This document shows, one piece after another, positions 1 to 43,889 of a stretch of 64,000 nt of DNA. The stretch is from Glandiceps talaboti (Eukaryota; Hemichordata; Enteropneusta; Spengelidae). Position 1 is the first letter of the stretch; every line of letters starts with the position of its first letter. The DNA is taken from assembly GCF_964340395.1 (NCBI RefSeq), contig NC_135554.1, positions 9,559,475 to 9,623,474 of the forward strand. The letters are read 5' to 3'. The notes beneath the pieces are model-generated. The model made no database searches. It was not told the DNA's origin and saw only the letters and a program-made list of their open reading frames with translations. Made by a program: the position numbers and the translations under genes.

Positions 1-300
1 AATGTTGATTCATTGTCCAGATAATCACTTGACAGTGTCACAGAATGTTGATTAAGTTTAGACACAGTGTCATGTTCCTGTGTTTACATTCAGGGAGATA
101 TATATGTATGTATAATATGTTATAAATATACAATGGAAAATTAATTCATCTGTGTATTTAGTGTTCAGCGTTTTTATTGCGGGCAAAACCAGCTGCTGTA
201 TCAGATTTCAATGGGATCAGAGAACAGGGAATCATAGCTCAATATATTGTTGTTAAATGACAAATATATATATGGGAGGATATATGATTCACTGTGTTCA

Positions 301-641
301 TTAACATGGCCATATGGATGAGAATTGGGTATTTGTTTTGGATTTATTTTTAATTCATAGAGCAATTTTGTCATGGCTTTCTCCTTGAAAAATTAATGTG
401 AAATGAATGCCAAGTCCTTACAATAAATTGCAAAAGATGAAATAAATGTATAAAATCTGTGTTATTGTACGTACAGTAACAAATTCTTTACACGTGTTTT
501 AGCTTTTTGCAATGTTATGCCTTACAAACATAGAGTTGGCATATGTTGTTTCACATTAATTTTTCAAGTAGGAAGCCACAATAAAATTCTTCTATAAATT
601 AAAAATCCAAAATACCAAATCCTCATCTTATGGCCACTTAA
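301..641. mobile_element. Palindromic MITE, family A, diverged copy
   Basis: CATGGCCATATGGATGAG opens it and CCTCATCTTATGGCCACTTA closes it. The intervening arms match family A with many substitutions. Confidence 0.8.
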
Positions 642-1594
642 AAATAATTTGTGTAGTTTTATATTGTGTATTGTTATTGCATGAAAAACAAATTTAGAAA
701 AAAAACTTTAAAAGCCTCCAATTTTTTTTAATTGTGGAAAGGTATTTAATTTATTACATTCATGAAATAATTCATGTTGTTGACATTTTTGTATAAATAT
801 AAATAAAGTATAAATAACTCTATGTACATATAAAATATTAATTTCTACAGAAAATAACACTCCTACATGTAGTTGGTGAAATTGTGGAGTGTTTAATTTA
901 TAAAATTTATGAAATCATTAATCCATATTATATATATTTTTGTTTGAGTATTTTATTTATCACTGGCAAAACAAATCACCATCAAATTTCCAATATTACC
1001 GGAAAAACAGAAATCAGAAGAAAAAAAAGGTCCTTAGTTGTTTGATTTATTGCGAGTGTTTTGTCACAATAATATATTATCTTTATTAAATAATTCATTT
1101 GCATTTTGTGTGTTCAGTATTTTCATTGCAGACAAAAAATAAATTACTAGTAAAATTTTCAATAATGCCAGAAAAACAAATCAGAAAAGAGAAGGAAAAA
1201 ATATTTGATTTTTAGGGAGTGTGACTAATGTATTACATTTGTTAAAATAGTTCATCTTTTTTTTTATTGGTATTTTTAGTTCAGGCAAAATAATCTAGCT
1301 ATTATATTTATAAAGTAAATAATCGGCTGAATTTTGATATTAATGTCTAGTATTTTAATTGCAGGGGAAACTAGTCTATTTCTATCAGATTTTGTTACTG
1401 TTGTCAATATTGCAGAATACATTTTATTTCACAGATGTATGCATGCACACGTATCTGTCAATTCTTTTGTTGAAATTCTATATTTTAAAAAACAGCGACC
1501 ACATAAAGTAATCATAAAACTTGGATATTAAATTCTCTAGATAGTCATATGTCATCTAAATATTTTATGGAGATGTTTGTATATTATTATACAT

Positions 1595-1810
1595 GTACAT
1601 GTGTACCCAGTATCGATTCCAATGCAATTCAGTGGAGAGCGTGCGCATCAAACCTGGCCAATAATTTTCTGTATCACGCCCCAGCACACTTTGCCCAAAT
1701 ATGGCAAGTGGCACGCTCATCAATATCTGTTTGGTCAGCGATTTGGCTGTTGATTTCTTCATGATTTTTACGTTTTCGCAGATAAAATAATATTTGAATG
1801 TCAATTAATG
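1595..1810. mobile_element. Reverse-oriented partial copy of the 25742-26017 element
   Basis: TACCCAGTAT, CCAATGCAATTCAGTGGAGA, CCCCAGCACACTTTGCCC and GGCAAGTGGCACG match the complement of the other copy. Short reading frames here are incidental. Confidence 0.7.
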
Positions 1811-3139
1811 TGATTATGCAATTGAAATGATGTTTTCATGCCAATACATGGGGTATATATATAATAAAACTTTACCTCCTAAAGTTACATGTAGGTCCAT
1901 CTATTGTACAACCTCAGTCCACAAAACTCATATCCAGGCCATAAAGATTACATTGTATTACCGTTTTATGGTTTATTTGTTTATTTTTCCAAACCTTATA
2001 ATTTTTATCTCACCTTAGCCACCCAAAATATATATCATAGTAGACAGATTATTTTGAACTCTTTTGCTATGTTTATATTTTTGTTTATTTTTATGGAAGT
2101 TTTTTTTTTGAAAATAGAATCTCAATTCTGTAATCAATTTTCCGGTTTTGTTGCATGTTAGGTCTTTTGTATAATTTAAACATCTATTTTGTATTGTACA
2201 TAGGCAAAAGCATTACCAGGAAATGGGAGGGGGGGGGGAGACAGACAGACAGGAAAGGAGGAAGATAGACTGACAGACACAGACATACAGAGACAGAGAT
2301 GGACAAAGACAAAGACAGGGAGAAGGGAGAGAGCTAGAGAGACACAGCCGACAGACAGACAGACACAGACACACATAGTCTATTCTTGATTATAACTTTA
2401 TCAATATCAGTGATTACCGTACATGTTATTTGCCTTCAGGACTGTTTATTTGCCAAATTGTAGTAGTTCGCACTAATAGTACATGTATGTGTATACCTTT
2501 CACACATTGAAATAACACTTGGAGCCATCATGTCAATTTTGAAGATGTTGTACTTATTAAATGTTTCTATTGCCAGGAGTGTATTGATGGCACACTATAT
2601 TTGTAAATCAAATCTGAGTTTAATATTCCCCATCCCCAGGCCATCATACTAGTTGATTAGTTGGTGCCACTCTATGAATTCTTAAAAAGCAGTTTTTAAG
2701 TTTACATGTACATGTATGTTCTTTGTCACCCTAGGCTAGTTTCTCACAACTCTAGTCTTATTTTCTGCTGATAAAACATTGATTCAGAAACAGTTTGTCA
2801 TCATATTTGAACATTAGACTTTTGGAAATGATTTACAATTTCCAGTTGAGTTTTTTAAATTCAAATCGTGTTCTTTATGCTGCACTTTGTCTGTACATGT
2901 ATACCTGCTGTCTTGTACATATTGCAAACACAGTGTTGACACGTCCAAAAACATGTACATGACCAAATTAAAGGCCCAAGCTTCATTCCCAGGTTCTCAC
3001 GTTAGAGTTATGTAATCAGTGGCGCTGTAAGGATCAAGTACGTTCATTCTGTTGTTCTGGACCAATATTTTCTGTAATGAAAGTTTGCCAGACAACTGGT
3101 TTCCTACCCAAATCTTAACCCAAAGTTGATATTCTATGT

Positions 3140-3475
3140 CTTGACAACGATTCTGTGTCATGACAACGCACGTCTATGTCACGACGATGCATGTGTACAT
3201 CAATGGATCTGCTGTGGTTGAAATATTCATCAAAACATTCAAAATTGCTGTTACTTTCGCTAAATTTTTCTTTGATATTACTGTTGCTGGTATAATTGTG
3301 TTATTCTCCAACATCTTTCTTCATTCATCCATGAAATACTCGTGACCTAACAGTCGTCACTACTCATCTACATGTATCTATCAACTCATAGTGACAAGTC
3401 CCCTTAGGTCACTCATATTTTCCTTGGCTGAATGAAGAAAAATATTGGGGAATAACATCTAAATTATTGAGTGAT
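3140..3475 (+). repeat. ~330-bp foldback dispersed repeat, copy 1
   Basis: Shared with 34520-34790 (opposite strand) and 47795-48085. The core is an imperfect hairpin: AAATACTCGTGACCTAA...TCACTACTCATC against AGTGACAAG...CTTAGGTCACTCATATTTT. The 61-residue reading frame here is not conserved between copies. Confidence 0.75.
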
Positions 3476-3519
3476 AATGATTCATTTTGTTGTTATTTTG
3501 TTTGTGTGTGTTTTTACAG

Positions 3520-29137
<25,618 letters not shown>

Positions 29138-30054
29138 TGATGAACACAGGTGCAAATACGTATATGATAGATAGGGTAAACTTTAGCTATTAAGAATATA
29201 GTGAAACGTATAAAGCAATGTATATCGTGTGAGTGTACTTCCAAAATTACTGAGTTCAGGGAATCATTCTGTCTGTGCACAGTGACGAAAAGTACTGATC
29301 AAAAACCATTCCATAAAGAGGAACAAACCAGTAGGATAGATCAGAAAATAAAAAAAAATGTGGGTGCGCCGTACGTTTTTTGTGTATGCCAAAATTAGAT
29401 ATTTAAACTCTTGCATGTCTCTGTACTAGCACTGCAAGTATTTGGTGGATCAGTGTCCAATTTCAGGATTTTTTTTCATCAACTTCAATGCAATTTAATT
29501 TTCCACTATGTGGAGTTTTAGTCGTGGCAAATTTTGAAATGTTAACGTTATTATGTACACTTCCAGCCAATTTTTTAAAAGACCGATAAACACAAATCTA
29601 TAGTGTATGTTTGTTCCCATTCATAATTACGGATTTAGTATTTAGTATGCCATCTTTGATTTGAAAGAAATGTGTTCAGTTACATTGTTCATCAAAGCTA
29701 TACATATAAAAGAAAAGTTCATCTTGACTTGTCCAGGAATGGTTTCCATGCCGACAATGCCTTGAGGAGTTTCCAGGTACATTCTACTGTAAAAAACGAA
29801 AGCCAGATTAAAAAGATAAGATCATATGATCATATTGATCTGTATGTCACAGCAAAAGAACGTATTGACTTGTCATGCATAGTTACAGTTTAATTTCAGA
29901 AAAACAAATTTTTCTTCATCAAAATTATTAACATAGTAAAAAACAGAGAGATAGTTGGTTATTCCAAAGTATGACCAATTTACACCATACTGCCTATTTC
30001 ATGGTCAAATTTTCCGTTACATAAAGTTAAATTTGACAAAAGTTGGTTTTTAAA

Positions 30055-30530
30055 CAGAGGTTGTAAGGGGCAAGATAAGTAGTTCAATGTAGGATATAAA
30101 AAAAATAAATTCTGTTAAGTTAGGCCTCAGACCCCCTTCTAACTAAATTTGTAAAAATAGAAAATTGTTCAGACAGCACAATTTCAAGTCAGTATGTAAT
30201 AGTATGAATATAAAGCCAGTATGTAGTAGTGTGTAGTGGTATGAATTATAAAGCCAGTATGTAGTTAGTAAAGAACAGTTCTTTTGTTGACACTTTAGTG
30301 CTATGCATTTACTATAGCGAAAATTCTCCCATTTCACAATATGACAACATTTTTTTTTTTTTTAGAAATATTTGTATTTAGGGGTAGAAAATAGATCCAT
30401 TTAAAAGTACAATTAATTTTGTTGATGAGAACTAAAATGGCTCAAACCCCACCCCCACCTCCTCCCCAAAGTAAAAGAATTTAGTTGTTTTTTTATCGTG
30501 CATTGAACTCTTGATCTCACCCCTAAATAC
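30055..30530 (+). repeat. Fragment related to the interior of the TTAA element
   Basis: It shares the ordered strings TTCAATGTAGGATA, ACAGTTCTTTTGTTGA, CACTTTAGTGCT and CAAAGTAAAAGAATTTAG with 15679-16085. No terminal inverted repeats were found around this copy. Confidence 0.65.
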
Positions 30531-32576
30531 ACAAACACAATTCAACTTCAAGTAAGTACAAAGAACCATAGGGCTTTGGCTCTGTCTTGGTCTTACTTAC
30601 ATGTGACAACCTGGGTAATTTATTTTATGTGAAAAGCTGATTAACATTTTTGTCGTTGAATTTATAGTAGTAACAAAAGTTTGGAATAATTGTGTGGCAG
30701 TATTAAATTGTTACTATCGACTTTATTGTGACTTCTACGCACCATACTATCATTTATATTACATTGATGGATTATTTCCATTGTCAGTCCCTGCCATTGA
30801 TAATATTTCAACATTTAGAGCCAAAGACTTCCAATTTCTTTGTTTCAAATTGTGTATGAATTAAAAGACAAGTGCTGCATACTGCTTGGTATAAATACCA
30901 TCTCTGTTCACTTTAATTGCAGATATTTTCAAAAATGAGTATAAAAAAAAACACTAAAAAGTTAAACAGGTTGGAGAGGTATTACATGTATTTGCCAAGT
31001 TAGTTATATCATAGACAGCATCTGTGGGTATATTCTACCTTCTCTGGCTCTGTGACCTTTAACCTTAGTTGACATTTTACCCCCATTTGATTTGACCTTT
31101 AACCTCTGTTGGAACTGATTTTCTTGAACCGGTTGCATATAGTAATACAGTGCTTTTCTTTCAACGATGTGCAGTAAATTGTCCATCTTTTGAAAATTTA
31201 AATGAATATCAAAACAATGGGAATTAATAGAAGATTTGACAAGTGTTTATAATGAAATTTAATTAAAACAAAAACGTAGTTGGCGAAATAGTGGTTTAGT
31301 GTTAAATGTCATTGATGTGCGCATTTGTAAGCAAGCTATGATCTGGTGGTGGTGGTGGTGGTGGTGGTTGATGATGTGGGGTATTTGTTTCTGAAAATAG
31401 GGGCCAAAAACATCTTTAAAGGTTTTTTATATATTAACACAGTTTGCTGTAATGCTGTGATGTACAATTGATTTCAACTTTTTAAGTTTTTTTTGGTTGG
31501 AAGTCGTTGACCTGTTTGATTACGCCATGTTTGTTATACAGTACTGTATGTAGTAATGTTGTTTCATAAGAAGGCGTTAAATTTCAGCACATTTTATGCA
31601 TTCTACACCCACGCATTACAATTGATGGAGAAATGACAGTATGTTGAACTTTAAATACTACCTTTGCTAATCTGTGTAGAATTTTATTTCATTCATTTCT
31701 TGATTTGTCTTTATAATTTGAATTGTTATGGTTTTGATGTCTAGATAAGCGCCGTAGTTGAGATGATGCTGTATAGAACCTGATAGTCTGAAATCAGAAA
31801 TATTTGTGTCTATCACTGTATTCACTGGACTCACTTACCCAGACCCCTCTCTACTGTGGACTTTACTACAGGACCCACCTAGACAAAGAGTCTGGGGGGA
31901 AACTCAATCTCAAGTCGACCCATGCAGTACATGCCTTCCAAGTTAGTCATGAAGAATTGGTCTTACAAGGCCTGTTCGTCGTGATTTAAATGGATTGGTC
32001 ACTGTACTTGAGACATGCAAACCTATCGTAAAGGAACCTAGATTGTTCAGCGTGCAATATTCGACAAAATATTCCTCAGAATGCACTGGTCATGGAGAGA
32101 GATCTGGTGTGGGCAATTTGGGATTAAGTTACTCCAGGCGCTTGGGATTAAGTTTCTCCAGGCGCTTGCCAGGCTGGTCTTGTAAGTGAAGCCCCCCCCC
32201 CCCCCCTCCCCCAGTGGAGTCTGGGTAACTGAGACTATGCATTCACTTATCAGTTTAGATTACTGTAGAATACATGTAAATCCTAATGTGTGTGTTGTTT
32301 CTGATTATTGTGTAAAAACTGAACCACCAGTTCAAGTTATGACCCTTGCTAGGAATCATTCTCACAACCATAGCACATACATTGTATTTACAAACTAAAT
32401 TTGAAAGAGAAAGTTGAATTTTGATGAAGCTTTTTTTCCCCTGAAAACCAAAATTCAAATATGGCTGCATCACTGTAGAAGCTCATAGAGGGTAAATTTC
32501 TCCTGACATTGTACTCATAAAATATCATTGCTTTGGATTATTTGTGTTTATTAAAAAGTGTTACATAAAATTTAAT

Positions 32577-32877
<301 letters not shown>

Positions 32878-33200
32878 AGACAGACAGACAGACAGACAGA
32901 CCAGTCTTCCAAATATTTCACATGATATAATTGAACCGATTTTCAAACATGAATACACCACTCCTCCAGTGTCTCCTGGAGTGAGCAATATGTTACGATA
33001 CTTGTGTGTTTTTGCTCAGTTTTTAAAATGCTAATGATTGTTTTATTAAAAATAACTAGATACCAACAGACACCACAGCCTATCTACATGTATATGACTA
33101 TGAGTGATCAGAAACAACCAACTCACATTTGGATTTAACATGTTCTACTTGGTCAGTAAGATCAGACCATCAGTGGAGGTTAGTTTGTAAAAATATACTG

Positions 33201-33826
33201 TGTGAGGGCGCCCTCACATAGCATATTGCACAAACTAATCTACATTGCATTGTGAGGGCACCCCACACATCAGCCCACCCAGAATGACACCATGCATCTT
33301 GCTGTCTCGGTTGATGGGTCCAGTGACATCATTCAGCAGCTAGTTTTAATATTTATTTTCACTCATGTAGCATTTCGGGCACTTCCCCTAAAAATGGCAG
33401 AAGCTGAGTTTACAAACTGTTTACACAAGTCAAAATACTTAAATAATAACCTTGGTTAAAATGATTTTAATGTCAATGCATGCTCTCTATAATATTACAA
33501 TTTTTTCTTCTGGCATTGTTAAAACAGTTGATAGCATAGTATGGATTTCTAGAACGTTTTTGATACGCATGATAAATTACGTCATCGGATCCTTTGTAAA
33601 TTATATCTTACATCATTTTAATACCAGGTTGGGTTCAGTTAATTACAAGCGGTGGCTAAATGTGCTCCAGTTAGTAAAATACTGCAAGTACCTTATAAGT
33701 ATGCAGCATAAAGTACTCCCAAACACATGTAAACTCAGCTTGTGTTCTTCTAACTTGAGTGTATCTTAATTTTTAAATGTAAATTAGTTTTAAAGTACAT
33801 GTATGCTGTGTGAGGGCGCCCTCACA
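33201..33826. repeat. Two copies of the palindrome TGTGAGGGCGCCCTCACA
   Basis: Perfect 18-bp palindromes lie at 33201-33218 and 33809-33826. A 16-bp version, ATGAGGGCGCCCTCAT, is at 37078-37093. They are GC islands in AT-rich sequence. Confidence 0.85.
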
Positions 33827-34519
33827 GTCAAACAATACTTCCCCCCATATTGGGGTAGCAGTTATTATCATTGGCCCCGTGTAGTCTCTCGTCGTGTTTG
33901 TTGTTATTTTACATTTTGAATAACAGGCACAGTCTTAAACTTAGTGTTCTATGCTTCCATATACTAACCATTTTCAGTGCTGTTAAGTAGAAACAATAAA
34001 TAATTTGTTTATTTCACGCATTGTAGACAGCTAGCTAGCTGTCCCCTCGACATGTAGATGTTAGTTTATATATATCGTCAATCAGAAATAAAGAACCAAT
34101 ATGTTTGAAATTCAGCCGTGTACACTATTGTGTAGATGTTAACCTATGTTGTCAAGAATTTAATTACAAAAAAAAACAAAAACAATATTCTGTTGAATTC
34201 AGTTGTGACCAGTCTGTAATTGGTTTGCATATTTTAATTAAACTGTTTAATTGATGCAGTCATTAATAAAACGTAGTTTGATAACAAATATTGTCTGGAC
34301 TTACTTTTCGTTAAAACAGGAAAATATAGTTACTTTGGAACAGTATTAGTTGGAAATGAATCATTTCAATCTGTCGAATTACAGCATTTGGTGATCAAGG
34401 TTCATGGTAGATAAAATATGAAAATATCACCCACTCCTTTCTAAATTATATTATTCCAAAGTAACTCAATAAAGGCTATATTTTTCTGTCCTATTTATTC
34501 TTGGCACAATGAACAATTT

Positions 34520-34790
34520 AGATGTTATTCCCCAATATTTTGTCTTTGTTCAGCCAAGAAAAATACAAGTGACCTAAGGGGCCTTTGTCACCACGAGTTG
34601 ATAAGACGAGTAGTGACAACCTTTAGGTTATGAGTATTTTCCAAAATATTGGAGAATAAACAGAATTATAACCAGTAATATCACAGAAAAATCGAGGAAA
34701 GTAATGGCAGTTTTGTATGTTTTGACTCGTATTTCGAAAACAGCAGAACCAGTGACACAGTGTTGGATTCCCGGACATGAACAAAAGTAA
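34520..34790 (-). repeat. ~330-bp foldback dispersed repeat, copy 2
   Basis: It contains the same TTAGATGTTATTCCCCAATA, AAGTGACCTAAGGGGCCTTT and GAGTAGTGACAAC strings, in reverse orientation to the copies at 3140 and 47795. Confidence 0.75.
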
Positions 34791-35401
34791 ACTGTGTACA
34801 CTCGTGGTCTACCATTCTGTGACACCCCCCCCCCCCCCCACACACACACACACACACATACACCGGAAATAATACAAAAGAATGACAAGCAGACGATTTG
34901 TCACAAAATAAATGATTGAATTTTATTTCTTGAATTTCATATCAAATATGACTATATAATACTGACAAATATGTCTAAATGAACTGTATGTGTTTGAGAC
35001 AGGTCAGTTTTACAGTATGCACAGTTCCTCTGAAGGAGAAAATAATGAAAGATCTCAATATTTATACCATCAGTGAAAGAAAAATTATACATGTGGAAAT
35101 AGAATTCTTTGTTGTGATTGCTGTTTTCTTCAGATGTTTTATTACACAGTAAATAATCATAGACATTATGAATGTCTCTGGGTTAATTAATCAGTCAAGA
35201 AGTATTGCCATGTTGACCACACGGGGGCGCTCTAACTTGGTCTTTGCCCCATATCTCACTGCGCACACGAACTGCTGGCTGTTTGTGTATGTAGTAAAAG
35301 TAGTATTTTTCAGTCTTAAATTTTTGAAAACTATATTGAGAGAAAGAAGTGCCGGGGTAAACATTGATACTATGTTCTTGAATGTATGAAGACACTTACA
35401 G

Positions 35402-35655
35402 AATAGGGAACTTGTAATCCAGACTGAGCATGCTCAGATACAAAGGACTGTGGGATTATCTGTGGTTAGCGTAATACGTAATTTGGAGCTACGCTGATAA
35501 AATAAACCTCCCACAATGGTCAGGGTGACTATGAATTGATTATTTGTGGTTACAAACAATGTAACAATATAGTTTATAATACTAATTGATTACTATTTAT
35601 TATCACATTTCCCATGATGCAACATTCAACATGGCGGGTTTGCAAGTTCCCTATT
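35402..35655. mobile_element. 254-bp MITE with AATAGGGAACTTG ends
   Basis: AATAGGGAACTTG (35402-35414) and CAAGTTCCCTATT (35643-35655) are perfect 13-bp inverted ends. The interior holds ATGGCGGGT and GAGCATGCTC motifs. A clear target duplication was not found. Confidence 0.65.
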
Positions 35656-35989
35656 AGAAATGTGGCTTGAAATAAAGGCTAGGTATACACCAGCAAAATG
35701 TGATTCATCAGTGATGATGACAAGATGATATGAGGTAATGGCTGTCACCAATGAGTGAATTCATTACATAATTTGTTCAATTTTATATAAGGAATCTCCA
35801 CCAGTGTTTTGTTAAGGGTGGAAGGCTGCAAATATTTACTGGCGTTTCCTTCCAAATTTTTTTACCAATCCTTTTCTTCCCCAGCTATCCTCTATGTCTC
35901 TGTATGCAAGCAATACTTGTGAATACTTCACAACATTTCTTGATCTAGTACTAGGAAAGCCAATAGATTTTGGATCATGTACTTTAAGA

Positions 35990-36384
35990 TAATGGCATTC
36001 ATCTGTCTATGACGGCATTCCACTGATGAGGGTAACATCAGTCTGAGGGCAGTCGACTGAATGAAAGTAACTTTAAGGCATTCATCTGTCTATGAAATAA
36101 TAAAGGCAGTCAACTGAATGACGGTAACTTCATGGCATTCATCTGTCTATGAAATAATAAAGGCAGTCAACTGAATGACGGTAACTTCTTGGCATTCATC
36201 TGTCTGAAATAATACAGGCAGTCAACTGAATGACGGTAACTTCATGGCATTCATCTGTCTATGAGGACAATCCATTGAATGTAACTTCAGTACATTCATC
36301 TGTTTATAAGGGCAGTCAACTGAATGAAGGTAACTTCAGGGCATTCCTCTGTCTATAAGGGCAGTTCATTGAATGAAGGTAATT

Positions 36385-36410
<26 letters not shown>
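35990..36410 (-). repeat. 48-57-bp tandem array overlapping the MED8 stop codon and 3' UTR
   Basis: Read on the minus strand, the unit runs AGACAGATGAATGCC...GAAGTTACC...CATTCAGTTGACTGCC. About eight variable copies continue downstream from the MED8 end. The first copy includes the last five MED8 codons and the TGA. Confidence 0.9.
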
Positions 36411-42830
<6,420 letters not shown>

Positions 42831-43020
42831 CTTGCTGTCTGTCTGGCTGTGTTTTCCCCGTTGACAAATTTTGACCCCGGCCTAGTCGAGGTCATCAAGC
42901 ATGCGCTCCTTTGTCACGAGCAATATGGCGACGTCGGAAGTAGTTTTCGTGCAATCGTGACGAACAACATGTTTTATCGAACAAATGTAAACAGCCCAAG
43001 AGAGCGAAGGTAGCCTTGCA
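42831..43020. promoter_or_regulatory. MED8-SZT2 bidirectional promoter and 5' UTRs
   Basis: Only 190 bp separate the two start codons. Sequence-level candidates are a YY1-like AATATGGCGAC (42922-42932) followed at once by an ETS-like CGGAAG (42935-42940), and TGACG half-sites. No TATA box is apparent. An E-box CACGTG lies just inside SZT2 intron 1 (43063-43068). Two short upstream ORFs precede the SZT2 start, at 42925-42960 and 42969-43013. These are motif matches by eye, not tested sites. Confidence 0.65.
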
Positions 43021-43053
43021 ATGTCGTCCGACACAAAAGAAGAGGACTGCGAG
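43021..43053 (+). CDS. SZT2: SZT2 coding exon 1 ([11 protein letters not shown])
   Basis: Eleven codons from ATG to the donor GAG|gtaaat, phase 0. The start was chosen because it is the last ATG before an in-phase donor and has G at -3. No homology supports these residues themselves. Confidence 0.8.
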
Positions 43054-43580
43054 GTAAATGACCACGTGTTTCCCGCGACTAACGTACAGATATTACAGTT
43101 TGCATTTCGGTGACTTCTCACAACTCGTACATTTGTAAAAAATGATTGTTTGGAATGGTGGGTGATGCATGATGCAAGGATGTTGACAGGTCATCGGCCG
43201 ATTTCGTACTATCGTAGTTTCGAATGGAAATCAAATTAACTAGGATTTCTAAAGAGTCAGCTATAAAAATACTATAAAACTATCTCATCTTATCTCACCC
43301 ACCACTACGTAGGTTCATCTAATACACGAAACGCCGTGATATATCTAGGGCAAGGCTGTTTATTTTATTCGACAACTCTATGAACTTGTTGTATGCAATG
43401 ACTTCTCTGTGACCGTTCGTCCTAAGCATGCACGTAGCATTACAGTGTATGACTTAGCCTATCTGAATCCTAAGCCGTACATTGGTATTCTTGTTTTGAA
43501 GTATATCATATAATTTTTTGAAGGTGTTTGTGTTCTTATTTACATGTAGTTCTGTATTTTTGTTGTTGTTCAACTTATTC

Positions 43581-43612
<32 letters not shown>

Positions 43613-43770
43613 GATGGTGGTGGTGGTTTTCATGATAATGTGATGGTGATGATGATGATGATGATGATCATGATCATGATCATGATCATGATCATGGTGG
43701 TGGTGGTGGTGGTGGTGGTGGTTTTCATGATGTGATGATGATGATGATGATAACGGTGATAAGATGATGC

Positions 43771-43831
<61 letters not shown>

Positions 43832-43833
43832 AA

Positions 43834-43889
<56 letters not shown>

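Larger units (their letters stand above)
36..3519 (+). other. CARM1 upstream intron, no exon seen
   Basis: AT-rich intron. Besides the MITE copies it shows a degenerate repeat with TTTTATTGC(A/G)G(G)-type motifs near 165, 1120 and 1350, and a (CAGA)n/(GA)n tract at 2225-2375. Nothing resembling the CARM1 PH-like domain is visible. Confidence 0.6.

Noticed and set aside
3160-3345. 61-residue hydrophobic frame
   Set aside because: Lies in a dispersed foldback repeat; the other two copies do not preserve the frame.
33452-33769. 105-residue plus-strand frame
   Set aside because: AT-rich, no recognisable domain, no splice-consistent partner exons; compatible with chance.
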